Below, piece after piece: positions 37,851-50,690 of a DNA stretch of 64,000 nt (the first letter of the stretch is position 1; every line of letters begins with the position of its first letter). The translations under genes and the position numbers were made by a program. Source of the DNA: Otis tarda (taxonomy: Eukaryota; Chordata; Aves; Otidiformes; Otididae); NCBI GenBank assembly GCA_026413225.1, contig CM048552.1:202257553-202321552 (forward strand), in the 5' to 3' direction. The notes under the pieces are model-generated. The model made no database searches. It saw only the letters and a list, made by a program, of their open reading frames with translations, and had not been told where the DNA came from.

Positions 37851-40800
37851 GGGAGAGTACATAGCTTTGTCCTGAGCATGGCTAAACTATAACAAGGGTC
37901 TAAAATGGAAGTGTAGATCTTAAATTTATTAATTTGAATAGATTTACCACTTTTAAAAGTTTGAGCAAAGTCATACCTTGACAGCTTGAAAATAATGTAA
38001 AATAGGAGTTCAATAAAGGCTTTTTCCTCTTGGCCACCAGCCTTTGTAGAAATCCTGTTTCTCAAAGATTTTCCATTTTGCTTGTTCATGTCTCAGATTA
38101 GACAACCTAAATGGTGAAACAGAAATAAAAATGTCAACATTTTAAAAGCCTGAGTCCTTATGAGATGCATAGGTTTATATTTTGTGGTGCTAAAATGTTC
38201 AGACTGGCCAGGTAGTTTTATTGTTCTCTTCTGGGGGACAAATAAATCAATAAAGAGAGCACTTATAAAAGCATAGAAAGATGGATAGCTAGTTTTAGCA
38301 TTTATTTTGCGATAAACTTTTAATGGTTTCTGTTGGTTTAAGTTATTCTGAAAAATACCCGTTTCAATTATCTCGTTGTTTGTTATTTCAGTTTAGTGAC
38401 CTGATCGTATGAAGAATGGAAATAAGAAGTACTGATTTAACAATTTTTAACCAGAAATATGACTCAAAAAGACTAAGCATGTAGAATTTGCATGTGCACA
38501 CAAACAAAAATAAATAAAAGAAGTGAACCTTGTGAGGAAGAGAGCCCTCCATGTATTTTATAATAAATGATATCTCTCCTGAAAAACTTTGCAATCTGCA
38601 GCAATTAGATGGGTTAATCACTTCTGATCTAGGGGCATCTACTGACATGATTAATTTGACTGTGTATTAGGAGTGCTAGAAAATGCACCATGAATAAAGT
38701 ACATACATTCTGAGTGGTGTTGACTTAGGCTGTTTACCTTTTTAATCCATTAGTAGTCGATTTTCCTAATTATCTTGTGCATAATATTAAATACTCTAAT
38801 TACTTCCTGAAATAGCTAGCTGAACATTACTTCATAAAATGTAACATATGCAGCATCTAATCTGTGTAACTATCTTGAAGACTTAATTGTATATATCTAG
38901 GGAAGTAGAAGTGGATATAGTATTTAAATATGGGAAGAGTAATAATAATCTGTGTGTGTTCCAAACAAATGCTCTTGTTTATGAAAAGATAGGACAGTTG
39001 TGATTTGAGGAGCCATAACTTGATATGTTGCAAACCTGCTTCTTCTAGGTAGGCTCCTCAAATCTACCTATGTGGTAAGAGTTTTGAAAAGATTCTCTGT
39101 GCTCTGTCTTGTCTTATTTTTTCATATCTGATGTCAGGAAGACAAGTCTGATGTTGCAGTAGAAGTCTTTGTGACAAGGCAAATTATAAAGGCAGCTCTC
39201 ATCAGAGATTCTTGTTGAGACCCAAGATCCTTATCAGTTTACAGGTTTTGAACGGTTTGTTCAAGTAGTGACTGACCTGAATCCTTTTCTCTGTTCAGCA
39301 GACTCTGATACCCTTGAAGAAACAAATTTTAACAACTAAATTGTCAAGACATAGGACAGTAGTCCCTAACAGTCAAATTTCTTGCACAGTATTCCAATTG
39401 GTATTAACAAAAATATAGATTCAGTTTCCATAACTAATTTTTAAAAACTAATAGAAGATATTTATTGCAGGAAATGGGAATAGGTCATATAAAAGACCAC
39501 AATTAACTAGTACTTGTAATTAAAGAACTTTTAATATTCACTGCCAACAACTGCACAACAAACCTGTTTGATGTGCAGAACATAGGCCTTCAAAAGCTTT
39601 TGGCTTTCAAAAATCTATATTCTTTCTCAAAGGCAAATAAGCCTCAAGATATCTGTGAGCATAGCCAATAAATAGAATCAGTTCCTAAAATTTGGCTTGC
39701 TGTGAACTTACTGCTTGCTGTATGGTTGATGAAACAGATATAGATTTCATTTAGCAATACAATATTCGAAGATGAGACTGAGGACCATCAAGGTTCACTA
39801 AGGACTAATTTGGTCCTGAATAGTGTAAATATCCTGAGATGGAATAAATCAGTAAATTCATTGAAATCACTGTTTATGATCTGATCTTCCTAATTTTAGC
39901 TTTGACATTACTCTGTGATCTAATTATTTTGTTGTTTGTGTCCTAGTGGATGGGATGGCTTCATAGTCCCTTGCTTGGACATAATGTTATTCATACAGAA
40001 GTCCAGATTCCTCCTAGTTATTTTGATTAAGTTAGCCAAAACTGTATAAAGCAAATAATTATTCTCAATCTGCCTCATGTTCCATTAAAGGTTAAGGGAA
40101 TCAGAACTCATGGAATGATTACTACCAAGATATTTACTTTCACAATGAAAATACCTGCAGTGCATAAAGCCACAACAAACCAGAAGTAAAAGTAACCTTT
40201 TTATTAGTGTTGCCACGAGTAACGTTTCAAAACACTCATAGCAGGAACCTAATAATGCATACTGCATTATTGGGGAATTCAAATATTATGGCCGAACTCC
40301 CTACAACATGAAGATGGTCTTTATGGAATGAATCAGTTTTCTGCTTCTTTTTAAAAAACTCTCTCTCTCCTTTTATCTAGCAGCCTGCCAAGTTATGAAC
40401 ACTAGAAATTAGTGTATATTTTGCTGAAAATGTTTTCCCTGCCTTTCCAATACTAATCAGAATGGTTTACCCTAAGTTAGACTTGGTTAGCCTTATTTTG
40501 CTATATTTAATTATATAACCAATATTACAGCCTTCAAATCTGCTTTAAACTGTAGTTTAGAAATTCTTTCAAGATGAGTTCTGATGGCATAAAAATCAGA
40601 TTGTCCAACTATCTTTGCTATGTACTTTAGGTTTGCGTGTCCCAAGAAGAGTGCCAATGTGTGCCAGAGGTGTTTGTCAGTACGTGTTGTTGTGTATTTG
40701 CAGTAAACGTGGTTTTTTTTGATGGGCTTATTTTTAAAAATATGAATATACTCACTGAATATACTCTTTTGAACCTCTTTCCTCCATTAAATAAAAGCAA

Positions 40801-41427
40801 ATATGAGTAGTTAAGGAAAGAAGGTACAGGCAATGGTCTGAGAAATGTTGCAAACTGTTCGCACCTGCTTTATCTCCCTCCTGCTTTTTTAGACTGAATT
40901 GAGTGGGATCAGAGCTGGTATTTTTTAGAATACAATTGTGATCAGGGATTTGATTAGGAAAAGAGTTGTGTTTCTGAGGGGCCTTTGCATTACACATAGA
41001 CCTTTACTGGAGAACAAATGTGGGCCTAGAGGGGTAACCCAGGAAAAAAAGGTAGACATGAACAGCTGCCTCAATATCATGCCTGTGTTGCCTATAGAGG
41101 TGCAAGCCAGCTCTTCTGTCCCTAAATCTGGTCTTCCCAGTTTAGGAAGCCTGTTGCCAATCTGAGATGGAACTGAATTTATACTACAGATAAATGGCAC
41201 TGGTGAGATCTCTTTGGGCCGGAGAACTGAGATCCCTTCTGAGTAGTAATCAGCTACATAGAAATGCGAGTGCATGGCCTCATAATTATCATTCCAGTGA
41301 TCTTTGTGTTTCCTAGTTATGTAATTGGGAGTGATTTATTTCAAAATAATTGCTGAAAATGTCGTATAGAATTTGGATAACCAAAATCCATCTTTTACTC
41401 TACCACAAAATTCTCCATTGCCTTTTC
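37851..41427. other. Unassigned AT-rich DNA
   Basis: No gene or repeat family recognised. Open frames up to about 116 codons near 41 kb are overlapped by frames on the other strand and carry no known motif. Confidence 0.55.
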
Positions 41428-41526
41428 AATTTAGCATTTAGCTCCTTCTGAATGGCGTCCCTTCCCTCAAGTGTATGAGCTGCATCACTCAGCTTGGTGT
41501 CATCTGTACACTTAGTGAGAGTGCAC
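41428..41526 (-). mobile_element. CR1 LINE scrap (reverse transcriptase core)
   Basis: About 100 bases match the minus-strand CR1 stretch around the catalytic box: CTTCTGAATGGCGTCCCTTCC and CAGCTTGGTGTCATCTG in short parts. Both ends are lost. Clearly older than the 28.9 kb copy. Confidence 0.8.
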
Positions 41527-41687
41527 TAAAGGTAATAATGGATATATTCTCTAATTAGAATTTCTCATTACCAATAAACTTAAAAAATCTTTCTTTTACC
41601 TTAAACTCTACCTTCAGAGTCCTTTTTTTTTTTCATATATTATTTTGGTGCAATTAATGTTTTCATAATTGGGCAGACTTTGTGAAG

Positions 41688-41852
41688 CATCTGCGTGGAT
41701 GCCCCATCCTTGGAACTGTTCAAGGCCAGACTGGATGGGGCTTTGAGCAACCTGGTCTAGTGGAAAATGTCCCTGCCCTTGGCATGTGGGGTTGGAGCTA
41801 GGTGATCTATAAGGTCCCTTCCAAACCAAATAATTCTGTGATTCTGTGATCT
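41688..41852 (+). mobile_element. CR1 LINE 3' end, old, plus strand
   Basis: Plus-strand CR1 end: GATGCCCCATCCTTGGAACT, TTCAAGGCCAGACTGGATGG, GATCTATAAGGTCCCTTCCA, then the tail ATTCTGTGATTCTGTGAT. The tail variant ATTCTGTG and the many differences suggest an older subfamily. It lies 160 bases from a CR1 scrap in the opposite orientation, so the two are separate insertions. Confidence 0.9.
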
Positions 41853-43634
41853 TCAGAAAAACAATAGTTGTCCGAATATTTTTCTCAAAGCATTATGGAC
41901 TGTTAGTTTAAATCTGTTCAGTGAATGTTTTAACTTATGGAGCTTAATTCATTTGTCAAGCATATTACAATGACCAATGTTCTTTCCTTATCAGATATTT
42001 TGCACATCAAGTCCAAAGTATAAAATTAAAGTTGCACAAAACCTTGATTGTATTTCCTATCAATCGCTCAAGCTGATTGCAGATTCATTATTATATAAGA
42101 CTAGTAATTTTCTAGTCTAGAGTAAAAATGTTAATTTTGTGTATGCAAATTCAAGTGTGAATTAATGGCATTCTTCATCAGAAATTTAGTACAGATGAAG
42201 TGTAAACCTTCATTAACTGTTTTGATTTTACATTGAAAACATGCCACCTCCTTTTCCCCCTTAAGGCTGAGTAAGTTGTGCCAGCATTGTGTGATGGTGT
42301 TATTCAGCAGTGCAAATTTAACACCAAATTGTTAATGAAATACAAAATCCTTAAAATGTAACAATAAAATGGTATGTTTTATCTTGGCTTGGCTTGACTT
42401 TTGCCTTATCCAAGTGATTTTATTTTACTTTATAATGAGCTTTAATCTCATCTGATATTTCAAATAAATAGTAGAGTAGCATAAAGTAGCTGTTATCAGG
42501 ATAGAAATGCAAACTTGAGAGTGTGCTAAGAAATGTATGGTAATTGTTATGTTACAGTAACACAAGACTGGATTTTAGGATTCATAATTTAGGTTATTTC
42601 TTAGGTGATACTCAGATTTAACACTGAGTTCTAGTGAAATAGCTCAATTGATTTAATGAATATGAAGTAAGGCCTATACCAAGTTGGCGTCTTTTATACT
42701 TAGCTGACATTTTGTGCTTAGAGAATTAAAGAAAGAACTTTTAAAAATCTCCACAGATAAATGGCAGAGAAAGAGAATGAGAATCTAATGATTTCTTTGC
42801 TTCACTCTTAATCTGACAACTAACACCACCTGACAGTTCCTCAAGGATGCACTTGAAGCAAGAAAAGTTTGCGTTGTATCAGGTGCTGTGCATATAAAAA
42901 AAAGTTGACCAAATTCATTTTAGCTTTATAGCTACACTTTTTTTTTCTTGTAAAGAAAACAAATCAATTTTGTGTGCATTAGCACATCTCTATTCTTCCC
43001 ATATTTTATAGTCCCAATGGATTTTAATATATATCACTTCATTAAAAGGTTGAAATTGTTGCTTAAAATAGAAAGATAACTTCAATGGTTGATTCAGGCA
43101 TCCAGTGCTGAACAGGCTTCCACTAGATGCAGATTTTACAGTGTTTGCTTAAATCCATCTGTGGTAGCTGAGACAGAGCATGCCCAGTCAACATTGCCTA
43201 GCCTTTACCCAATCAGAAGAGAATTAAGATATATTCCTCAGTGTTCTTGACATCCTTCTTTTCCTTGGGCATCAGTTGCAGCAGGAATTTGTGATGGAAA
43301 CCCTTTGGAAGGAATGAGATTGCAATTTTTTTTTTAATTGCAAAGTGAGGATACAGTGGGGATGTACTGTATTTCTTCAGAGATACTGACTGGTCTTTGG
43401 GAGAGGCCTTGGATCTATGCTGTAGGAAACCCTGTGTTCTGCACAGACCTTAGGCCTGTGGCACAAGTCTGCAGCCTTATTTGTTACATGGACCTTGAAC
43501 AAATGTCATAGCCTTGTCTCTAGGTCTTTCTCTGGCCCAGTTTGCTGCTTTTACTGACTGGACTTTCCAGATAAACCCTGAACTACATTTAGTGCTTGAC
43601 CTGACGTGCACTGCATTGATGAAGAAATTTATTA
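41853..43634. other. Unassigned AT-rich DNA
   Basis: No gene or repeat family recognised. Confidence 0.55.
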
Positions 43635-46085
43635 GAATCATAGAATCATTTAGGTTGGAAAAGACCTTTAAGATCATGGAGTCCAACCATCCTGTTCCAA
43701 TGCTTGACAACACTTTCAATGAAGAAATTTTTCCTAATATCCAATCTAAACCTCCCCTGGTGAAACTTGAGGCCATTTCGTCTTGTCCTATTGCTTGTTT
43801 CTTGAGAGAAAAGACCAACACCCACGTTGCTACAGCCTCCTTTCAGGTAGCTGTAGAAAGCAATGAGGTCTCCCCTCAGCCTCCTTTTCTCCAGGCTAAA
43901 CAACCCCAGTTTCCTCAGCTGCTCCTTGTAAGACTTGTGCTCTAGATCCTTCACCAGCTTTGTTGCCTTTCTTTGGAGACACTCCAGCACCTGAAAATCT
44001 TTCTTGTAGTGAGGGCCCCAAAATTGAACACAGTATTTGAAGTGTGGCCTCACCAGTGCTGAGTACAGTGAAATTATCACTTCCCTGCTCCTGCTGGCCA
44101 CACTATTCCTGATACAAGCCAGGATGCTGTTGGCCTTTGTGGCCACCTGGGCACACTGCTGGCTCATATTCAGCCGGCTGTCAACCAGCACACCCAAGTC
44201 CTTTTCCACAGGAAAAGGCCAAGAGTAGCAAGTTTCCAACCACTCTTTCCCAAGCCTGTAGCACTGTATGGAATTGTTGTGACTCAAGTGCAGGACCTGG
44301 CACTTAGTCTTGTTGAACCTCGTACAATTGGTCTCAGCCTGTCAATCCAGCCTGTCCAGATCTCTCTGTAGAGCCTTCTTACCCTCAAGCAGATCAACAC
44401 TCCCACCCAACTGGGTCTTGTCTGCAAACTTCCTGAGGGTGCGCTCGATGCCCTTGTCTAAATCATTCATAAAGATATTAAACAGAACTGAGCCCAATAC
44501 TCAACCCTGGGGAACACCGCTTGTGACCGGCCACCAGCTGGATTTGACTCCATTCACCACAACTCTTTGGGCTTGGCCATCCAGGCAATTTTTAACACAG
44601 TGAAGAGTACAGCTGTCCAAGCCACGAGCAGCCAGTTTCTCCAGGAGAATGCTGTGGGAAACAGTGTCAAAGACTTTACTAAAGTCTAGGTAAATAATGT
44701 CCACAGCCTCTCCCTCATCCACTAAGTGGGCCACCTGGTCATAGAAGGAGATCAGGTTGGTCAAGCAGGACTTGTCTTTCATAAACCCGTGCTGACTGTG
44801 CCTGATCAGCTGGTTGTCCTGTATATGCCGCATGATGGCGCTCAAGATGATCTGCTCCATAACCTTCCTCAGCACTTAGGTAAGGCTGAGAGGCCTGTAG
44901 TTCCCTGGATCCTCCTTCCAGCCCTTCTTGTTGATGAGCATCATATTTGCAAACCTCCAGTTAACTGGGTCCTCCCTGGTTAGCCAGGATTGCTGGTAAA
45001 TAATGGAAAGTGTCTTGGAGAGCACTTCCATCAGCTCCCTCAGTACTCTTGGGTGGATGCCGTCCAGCCCCATAGATTTCTGTGTGTCTAAGTGCTGTAG
45101 AAGTTCACTAACCATTTGCCCTTGGATTACAAGGACTTAATTCTGCTCCTTGTCCCTGTCTTCCAGTTCATGGGGCTGGGTACCTGAAGAACAACTGATT
45201 TTACTGTTAAAGACTGAGGCAAAGAAGGCGTTAAGTACTTTACCCTTTTCCTTGTCCTTTGTCACTGTGTTTCCCCGTGCATCCAATAAAGGATGAAGAT
45301 TCTCCTTAGCTCTCCTTTTGTTGTTAATGTATTCATAGAAATATTTTTTAACTGTCTTTTATGGCAGTAGCCAGATTAAGGGCTTTGATCATTCTAATTT
45401 TCTCCCTGCATAACCTCACAACAGCATTGTAGTCCTCCTGGGCTGCCTGCCCCTTCTTCCAAAGGTCATAACTCCTCCTTTTTCTTCTGAGTTCCAGCCA
45501 AAGCTCTCTATTCAGCTGGGCCAGTCATCTTCTCCACCAGCTTGTCTTTTGGCATGTGGGGATGGCCTGCTCCTGCATCTTTAAGATTTCCTTCTTGAAG
45601 AATGTCCAGCCTTCCTGGACTCCTTTGCCCTTCAGGACTGCCTCCTCAGGGACTCTGTCAGCCAGGCTCCTAAAAAGGCCAAAGTCTGCCCTTTGGAAGT
45701 CTAAGTTAGCAGTTCTGCTGACTCCCCTCCTTATTTCTCCAAGAATCAAAAGCTCTATCATTTCATGATTGTTGTGCCCAAGATGGCCTACAACCATCAC
45801 AAGTCCTTCTCTGTTCACAAACAACAGGTCCAGTGGGGCAGTGGGGTGCTTTCCCTAGTTGTCTCCCTCACCAACTGTGTCAGGAAGTTATCTTCCACAC
45901 AGTCCAGAAAGCTCCTAGACTGCTTCCTGTCTGCTGTATTGTATTTCCAGCAGATATCTGGTGAGTTGAAGTCCCCCATGGGGACAAGGGCTAGCGATTG
46001 TGAGACTTCTAGCTGCTTACAGAATATTTTGTCTCCCTCTTCATTCTGGTTGGGTGTTCTCTAACAGATTCCCACCATGATATCT
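43635..46085 (-). mobile_element. CR1 LINE, long decayed copy of a distinct subfamily
   Basis: About 2.45 kb on minus. The left end has two AGAATCATAGAATCAT-type tail units and GGTTGGAAAAGACC, a different 3' block from the other copies. ORF2 is recognisable from the endonuclease (LDFQRADFGLFRSL near 45.65 kb) through reverse transcriptase ([44 protein letters not shown]) to the C-terminus ([19 protein letters not shown]). In-frame stops lie at 44876-44878 (TAA), 44501-44503 (TGA) and 44342-44344 (TGA). The catalytic box reads FADK instead of FADD at 44417-44428, so it cannot be active. Further shifts occur upstream. Weak similarity may continue to about 46240. Confidence 0.93.
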
Positions 46086-46619
46086 GCATATTATCACCAT
46101 GAAGCCCTGCATAGGTCTTGTGGGACTGTATCCTGGTTAGTGAGAGCATAGCTCTAACCGTCAGTTCCTGGGCTGCTCTCCTTCAGGGAGGAGTACCACT
46201 CCTGCTTCCCTTTGCCACCACCATCCACCAAATCTGTATGTGGGAACAGAATCTGACACCATGGCTAGCACTTAAACAATATAAAGTACTTTTAACAGAG
46301 TTCTGCTGGTCTACAGCGTTAGTATGTAGAGCAACATTATAAGATATGAAAAGAAAGTGGGTATTCCATGGAAAAGTAATGTCCTTCATAGTTGAGATTC
46401 AAAACTGAAAAGAAATTGGATCGATATCTTTGGTATTTATTGATATATTTTATTTCTACAGTTTGGTGTGGTTGTCCATGCTAGTGTGTTGACTGATAGC
46501 AGTTCTGTTCTCTCTCCCCAGACAAAATAAACCCACTGAAGAGAGCTACATGTTGGTGTAATTATAATTATTTTATTATTTCTAGCACAGGAGTGGTGTC
46601 TGGAGTCCCTCGTTGGGAC
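46086..46619. other. Unassigned DNA, possibly the decayed 5' part of the CR1
   Basis: The first 150 bases may be decayed CR1 endonuclease sequence. The rest is AT-rich with no gene. A segment near 46490-46545 (CCCCAGACAAAATAAACCCA) has a poly(A)-signal-like word but no family I can name. Confidence 0.35.
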
Positions 46620-46850
46620 CACAAACATGAAGTCCTGGGCACAGACACAGAAACGCTCCGTATATCAAAGAGTTTATTATAGAGAAGGTACAGAAGTGTC
46701 CAGTGTGTAAAGAATGAAAGCTGCTTCCTCAAGGTCACCTCAGCTTAATGTCAGATGAAGAGACTGGAGAGTTCTTTAAAGCTGGGCTGTATCCAGTGGG
46801 CCACTTCCCTTGGAAATACATTGAATGTATAGTGCAACAACAATGTGGGA
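46620..46850 (-). mobile_element. Possible ERV LTR end with a primer-site-like sequence
   Basis: On the minus strand, CTATAATAAACTCTTTG supplies a poly(A)-like signal. A U5-like stretch GTGTCTGTGCCCAGGACTTCA follows, and then TGGTCCCAACGAGGGAC. This last sequence resembles the lysine-tRNA primer-binding sites of beta/ERVK-type retroviruses. The order fits the end of an LTR plus the start of a leader. No gag or pol region is recognisable next to it. Family and age are uncertain. Confidence 0.35.
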
Positions 46851-48750
46851 AACAAGAAAATGAAGTTATTCAGCTCGTGGATAGTTTAAAAGCGTTTGGA
46901 ATACATTAGTGACAGAATTGGATTTAAAAGCATCAGTTTCTGTTTTACCTACAGCATTAGCACAATCAGTGATTGTCTGCCTGGATAATTAAAGAAGTGT
47001 TAATGGTACCAATTAAGAAGTGAGAATGTGATTTATTGCTCTTTGTTACTTTCCAGGTCAGAGGAGATGCAATAGGAAAATACATATTCAGCAATCTAAA
47101 GACAGTTTAAACAGAAACAGTTCTTTGCAATTTAAGCATTTAATTAAAAGCTTTAAAGTTTAATTAAAAAGTTAAATCATTTGTCTATTTCTGAAAAAAA
47201 AAAAAAAAAACCACCAGTGCTTTTGTATTTGGATCAATTATATAACATAAAGCACAGAGAGATAAGCATACTATTTTCTGGTCTGAAGTTACAGCATTTT
47301 TTCATGCATAACAGCACAACACATAAAAACGTATTCAGGGTACTAGGAGCAAATAGATATACTGTTCTATTAAGCATAGTGTGAGAGTAAGTTTTAATCT
47401 GAAAGGATATTTTTTCTTTTTGGGATAGTACAAAGACAAAAAGCCTTTTTTAACATACTGAAAATAATGAAGAGGAAAACCTAAGTATTTTCTATTATAT
47501 TTTAAACTTTAAAAATAAGAATTTATGTAGTGGTAATAAACATCAGAGAAGTATACTAAAGGATGAGACATCAGTGGGAACTCTCTAATTAGCAGTGTTT
47601 CTGAGGTCATATTTTAAGCCATTTTAAGTAGTAGGATTTAAAATTCAGAAATATGTGTTTTCATCTCACAGCTTACACCTAGCTTTTCAAAATGGCTGGC
47701 AAATAGAGTAACAGACTTCTGAATGTCTCAGAAAATGAAAAATGCAGTTGGGAGTACAAGTAAATAAACTGTGACTAGAAGTAAATAAATACCTACTGAA
47801 CATTCTCCTTTGAAAATAACAAGAGCTGCTACATATTATTAAAAATAATTCTGTTCTTTAAGCATATAAATAAGAATGAAGTTCTTATAAATTTGTTTTT
47901 TTTTTCCCTGTGTCAGTGAGCAGCTGTTCATTTTAATTAATACCCTCACTGATGCCACCTGGTCATGGACATTGCACTCTTAACATGAGTAGTGCAGATA
48001 AAATGTCTGATAGAGTCCATAGTCATTGAAATTCTGTGTGCTAGAGACCACTTCTGGTAGGCAGCATGGACATAACTGATCCAGATTTAATTTCTTCTAC
48101 TCCATATAATCCTCCAGTACTATTCCATCAGACTACATGCTCCTAGAATGTCTTGCTGCCTTGTGCCGTAGTCCATTGTAATCTGTGCATAGCCTCACTT
48201 TCATCTTAGAGAAAAATTAATTTGATCAGTTATCACACAACCTTCACATAATTTCAGACACTTTGAATTGACACTGTCCCACCCACACCCCAACAATAAA
48301 AATCATGTCTTCTGGTCACAGGGACTCCACAAGGGGTTCAGAGGGGAGCTAGGGTCAAATGTGATGTATCCGGGCTGTGCCACCGGCAGGGTAAGAGATC
48401 CCTCTTTCGTTTATGAGGATGCACATCATCACGAGTAAGATTCTGGAATGCTGTCCTAAAGATTTAGATCTGATTCCTGCTATTTCCAGAATCTTTTCTA
48501 CCTGGTATTAGAAGTTACTTCATCCAGTTCTTTCTCTACTTGCATTCTTTATTTTCTGACTGCCCAGCTAGACTACCTTAGGACTATTTGAAAAAAAAAA
48601 AAAAAAAACCAACTGTCATACCTGAAAATAGAAAGCTGTTCCTTGAGCATCTTAAACTCAGTTTAATGTATTTTTTGCTAATAGATGAGGCATGTGATAA
48701 AGTTCCCAAAGTAAGGCCTTCTTCATTTTTCTGTAGGGCCTTCTTAATTT
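46851..48750. other. Unassigned AT-rich DNA with A runs
   Basis: A runs at 47194-47210 and 48591-48608. No supported gene; no repeat family recognised apart from the SINE-like scrap that follows. Confidence 0.55.
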
Positions 48751-48788
48751 GTCTGTGCCCAATTTCTCCATTTATAAAATAGGATAAT
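48751..48788 (+). repeat. Possible ancient MIR/CORE-SINE relic
   Basis: GTCTGTGCCCAATTTCTCC, then ATTTATAAAATAGGATAAT, matches the well-known MIR stretch (TGCCTCAGTTTC, TCATCTGTAAAATGGGGATAA) at most positions. Only about 38 bases are convincing. Confidence 0.4.
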
Positions 48789-50179
48789 TCTCTTTTACTC
48801 TCTTCAAATGACATTATGAAAATGTAGTTGTATTAATAAAGAATTCCATTCATTAAGAACCGTGGAAGGATTTGACAATAAATAATTACTTTTTCAGAGC
48901 AAGGCTTGAATAATCTACAGTAATATGGCAAGGCAGTATAGGTACACAAATTATTCAAGAATGGTTCATTAAGTAATCACTGATAAAAGTTGGGAGGAAA
49001 AGAAGCACTGCATGGAATTCTGTGCCAAAATAATGCATGTAGAGAAATAACCATTCTAACATTTACAAAAGTAGTTTTAAGAACATAAAAAATATGTCCC
49101 TCCTAATTTTGTTGGAGAGTAGCACAGATAGACCATGGAAAAAAAACTTTCTAATTTTTGTAATGCTCAGGCTCATTATGGAAGAAACATCATATAAATT
49201 GCATTGAGTGTGCATACCTTAATTTGTAGAATATAGTTATTAGGCTGTACTTCAAAAGAATGATATTCCTACACTAGTGGAAATAAAGGGTAATCAATGT
49301 CAATGATGACTTTTATATGCAAAATAATAGGTTCTACTCAGATATTGTTGACTATGAAATGCCACTAATAGGCTGTGAAATGTGTATCGTAAGTCCTGTG
49401 ACAATAGTTCTCCATCTGAAGGCAATTGCAAAATTCTGAAACAAATCTTACTACGTGTAAGCTATAAGAATGAGATTGGATTTATATAGCAGTTCAAGAG
49501 TGTGTACATTTTATAGATGTTGTAACAGAAACATGTATGAGGTAAAAATGAATCACCTGCTTGATTTTATCTACTGTCAACATCAAGATTAAAGTGTTGT
49601 TTTAAAATATTCATCTTCCTTGTAAAATTTTTTACTAAATGACTGGAGTTATATTTTATATATGCCTAATCCTAATTTCTTGGCCTTTTCCAAACAGGCT
49701 AATAGTATTAATGGACCTTTGTCACATTATTCACTTGGAAGGCCTTGGTTATGCATTGCATATTAGCATTTCATAACTCAACATCCAAAATAAGCACTGT
49801 ACTCAAATGTGAGATGACATTATTAAGCTCTAAAAATATATGTGAATCATAATATGAGGGTTTTCTTAGTTAGAAATAACTTATCCAGCATTGAGGTAGA
49901 CTTTGATTGTGCTCAACTGCATAGTTCAAAAATTGTTTTGCAAAAAGTTTGCACATGGCAGAGCTGACAATGAAAGCAATGCTGGGGATATCAATATACA
50001 GATGGTTTTCCTAGGAGTTAAATTTAAGAAAACCTTCCTCAGTTTATCAGCTAACAATAACACAAGCTAATCGTGTTTGGGCACAGTCATGCAGAGCATT
50101 CTGTAGGTTAAACAATTTCTTTGCATGGCATTCCGTAGACTTTTATATAGACAAATTTAGTCCAAGTAAGTTGAGAGGT
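48789..50179. other. Unassigned AT-rich DNA
   Basis: No gene or repeat family recognised; open frames are short. Confidence 0.55.
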
Positions 50180-50690
50180 AGTTGCGGAAACTCACAAAAT
50201 TAAATTAGATGAGGTGATAAACTCAAACTGGATTTATTTGTAATGAATTGATAATAAATACAAACTTAATTCTACTTTAACTGAAATTGCTTTAAGACTC
50301 CCATATCATTAACAATCCACAGGTTCAAAATGTTACTCAGGAATTAATACTGCACTCAGGAATTCTGATGATCCAAAATGTGCAATCACTCACCTAACAA
50401 AGGGAGGGCTCTCAAACTCAAGGAGTTCCCTTAGGCGGTGCTCCAACCTAAGGGGAGAGTCCCCAGCTGCATACCTGCTGCTCCAAGGAGGACTGGCTCA
50501 AGCTCTCCCTCTGGCGAGGATTCCATTTATACCCTAGTAGAATCTGAGCTGTGGACATGTAAGGTCACGTCAGTTCTCATTGGCTGAAGACTGTGCTTTA
50601 GAACAGTCACATGGCTCTTGAAGCTTCCAATTTCTCCTCTAAAAAGCGGAAGCCTTGAAGTCTGCTGCTACACTGAAAGAAGTCAGAAAT
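50180..50690 (-). mobile_element. Probable solo LTR (ERV), approximate ends
   Basis: On minus, a block with CCAAT, TGACGTGA and GTATAAATGG is followed by a GC-richer 5'-leader-like stretch (AGCAGCAGGTATGCAGC). About 300 bases after the TATA box comes ACAAATAAATCCAG, a poly(A) signal. Promoter plus poly(A) signal in about 500 bases is the layout of an LTR. The exact TG/CA ends and family could not be set. A cellular promoter is the main alternative. Confidence 0.45.
50524..50583 (-). promoter_or_regulatory. CCAAT / CRE-like / TATA promoter arrangement
   Basis: In minus-strand order: CCAAT (50579-50583), TGACGTGA (50565-50572, one base from the CRE palindrome), TATAAAT (50524-50530). The spacing of CCAAT to TATA is about 50 bases, typical of a polymerase II promoter. 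It belongs to the LTR-like segment around it. Confidence 0.5.
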
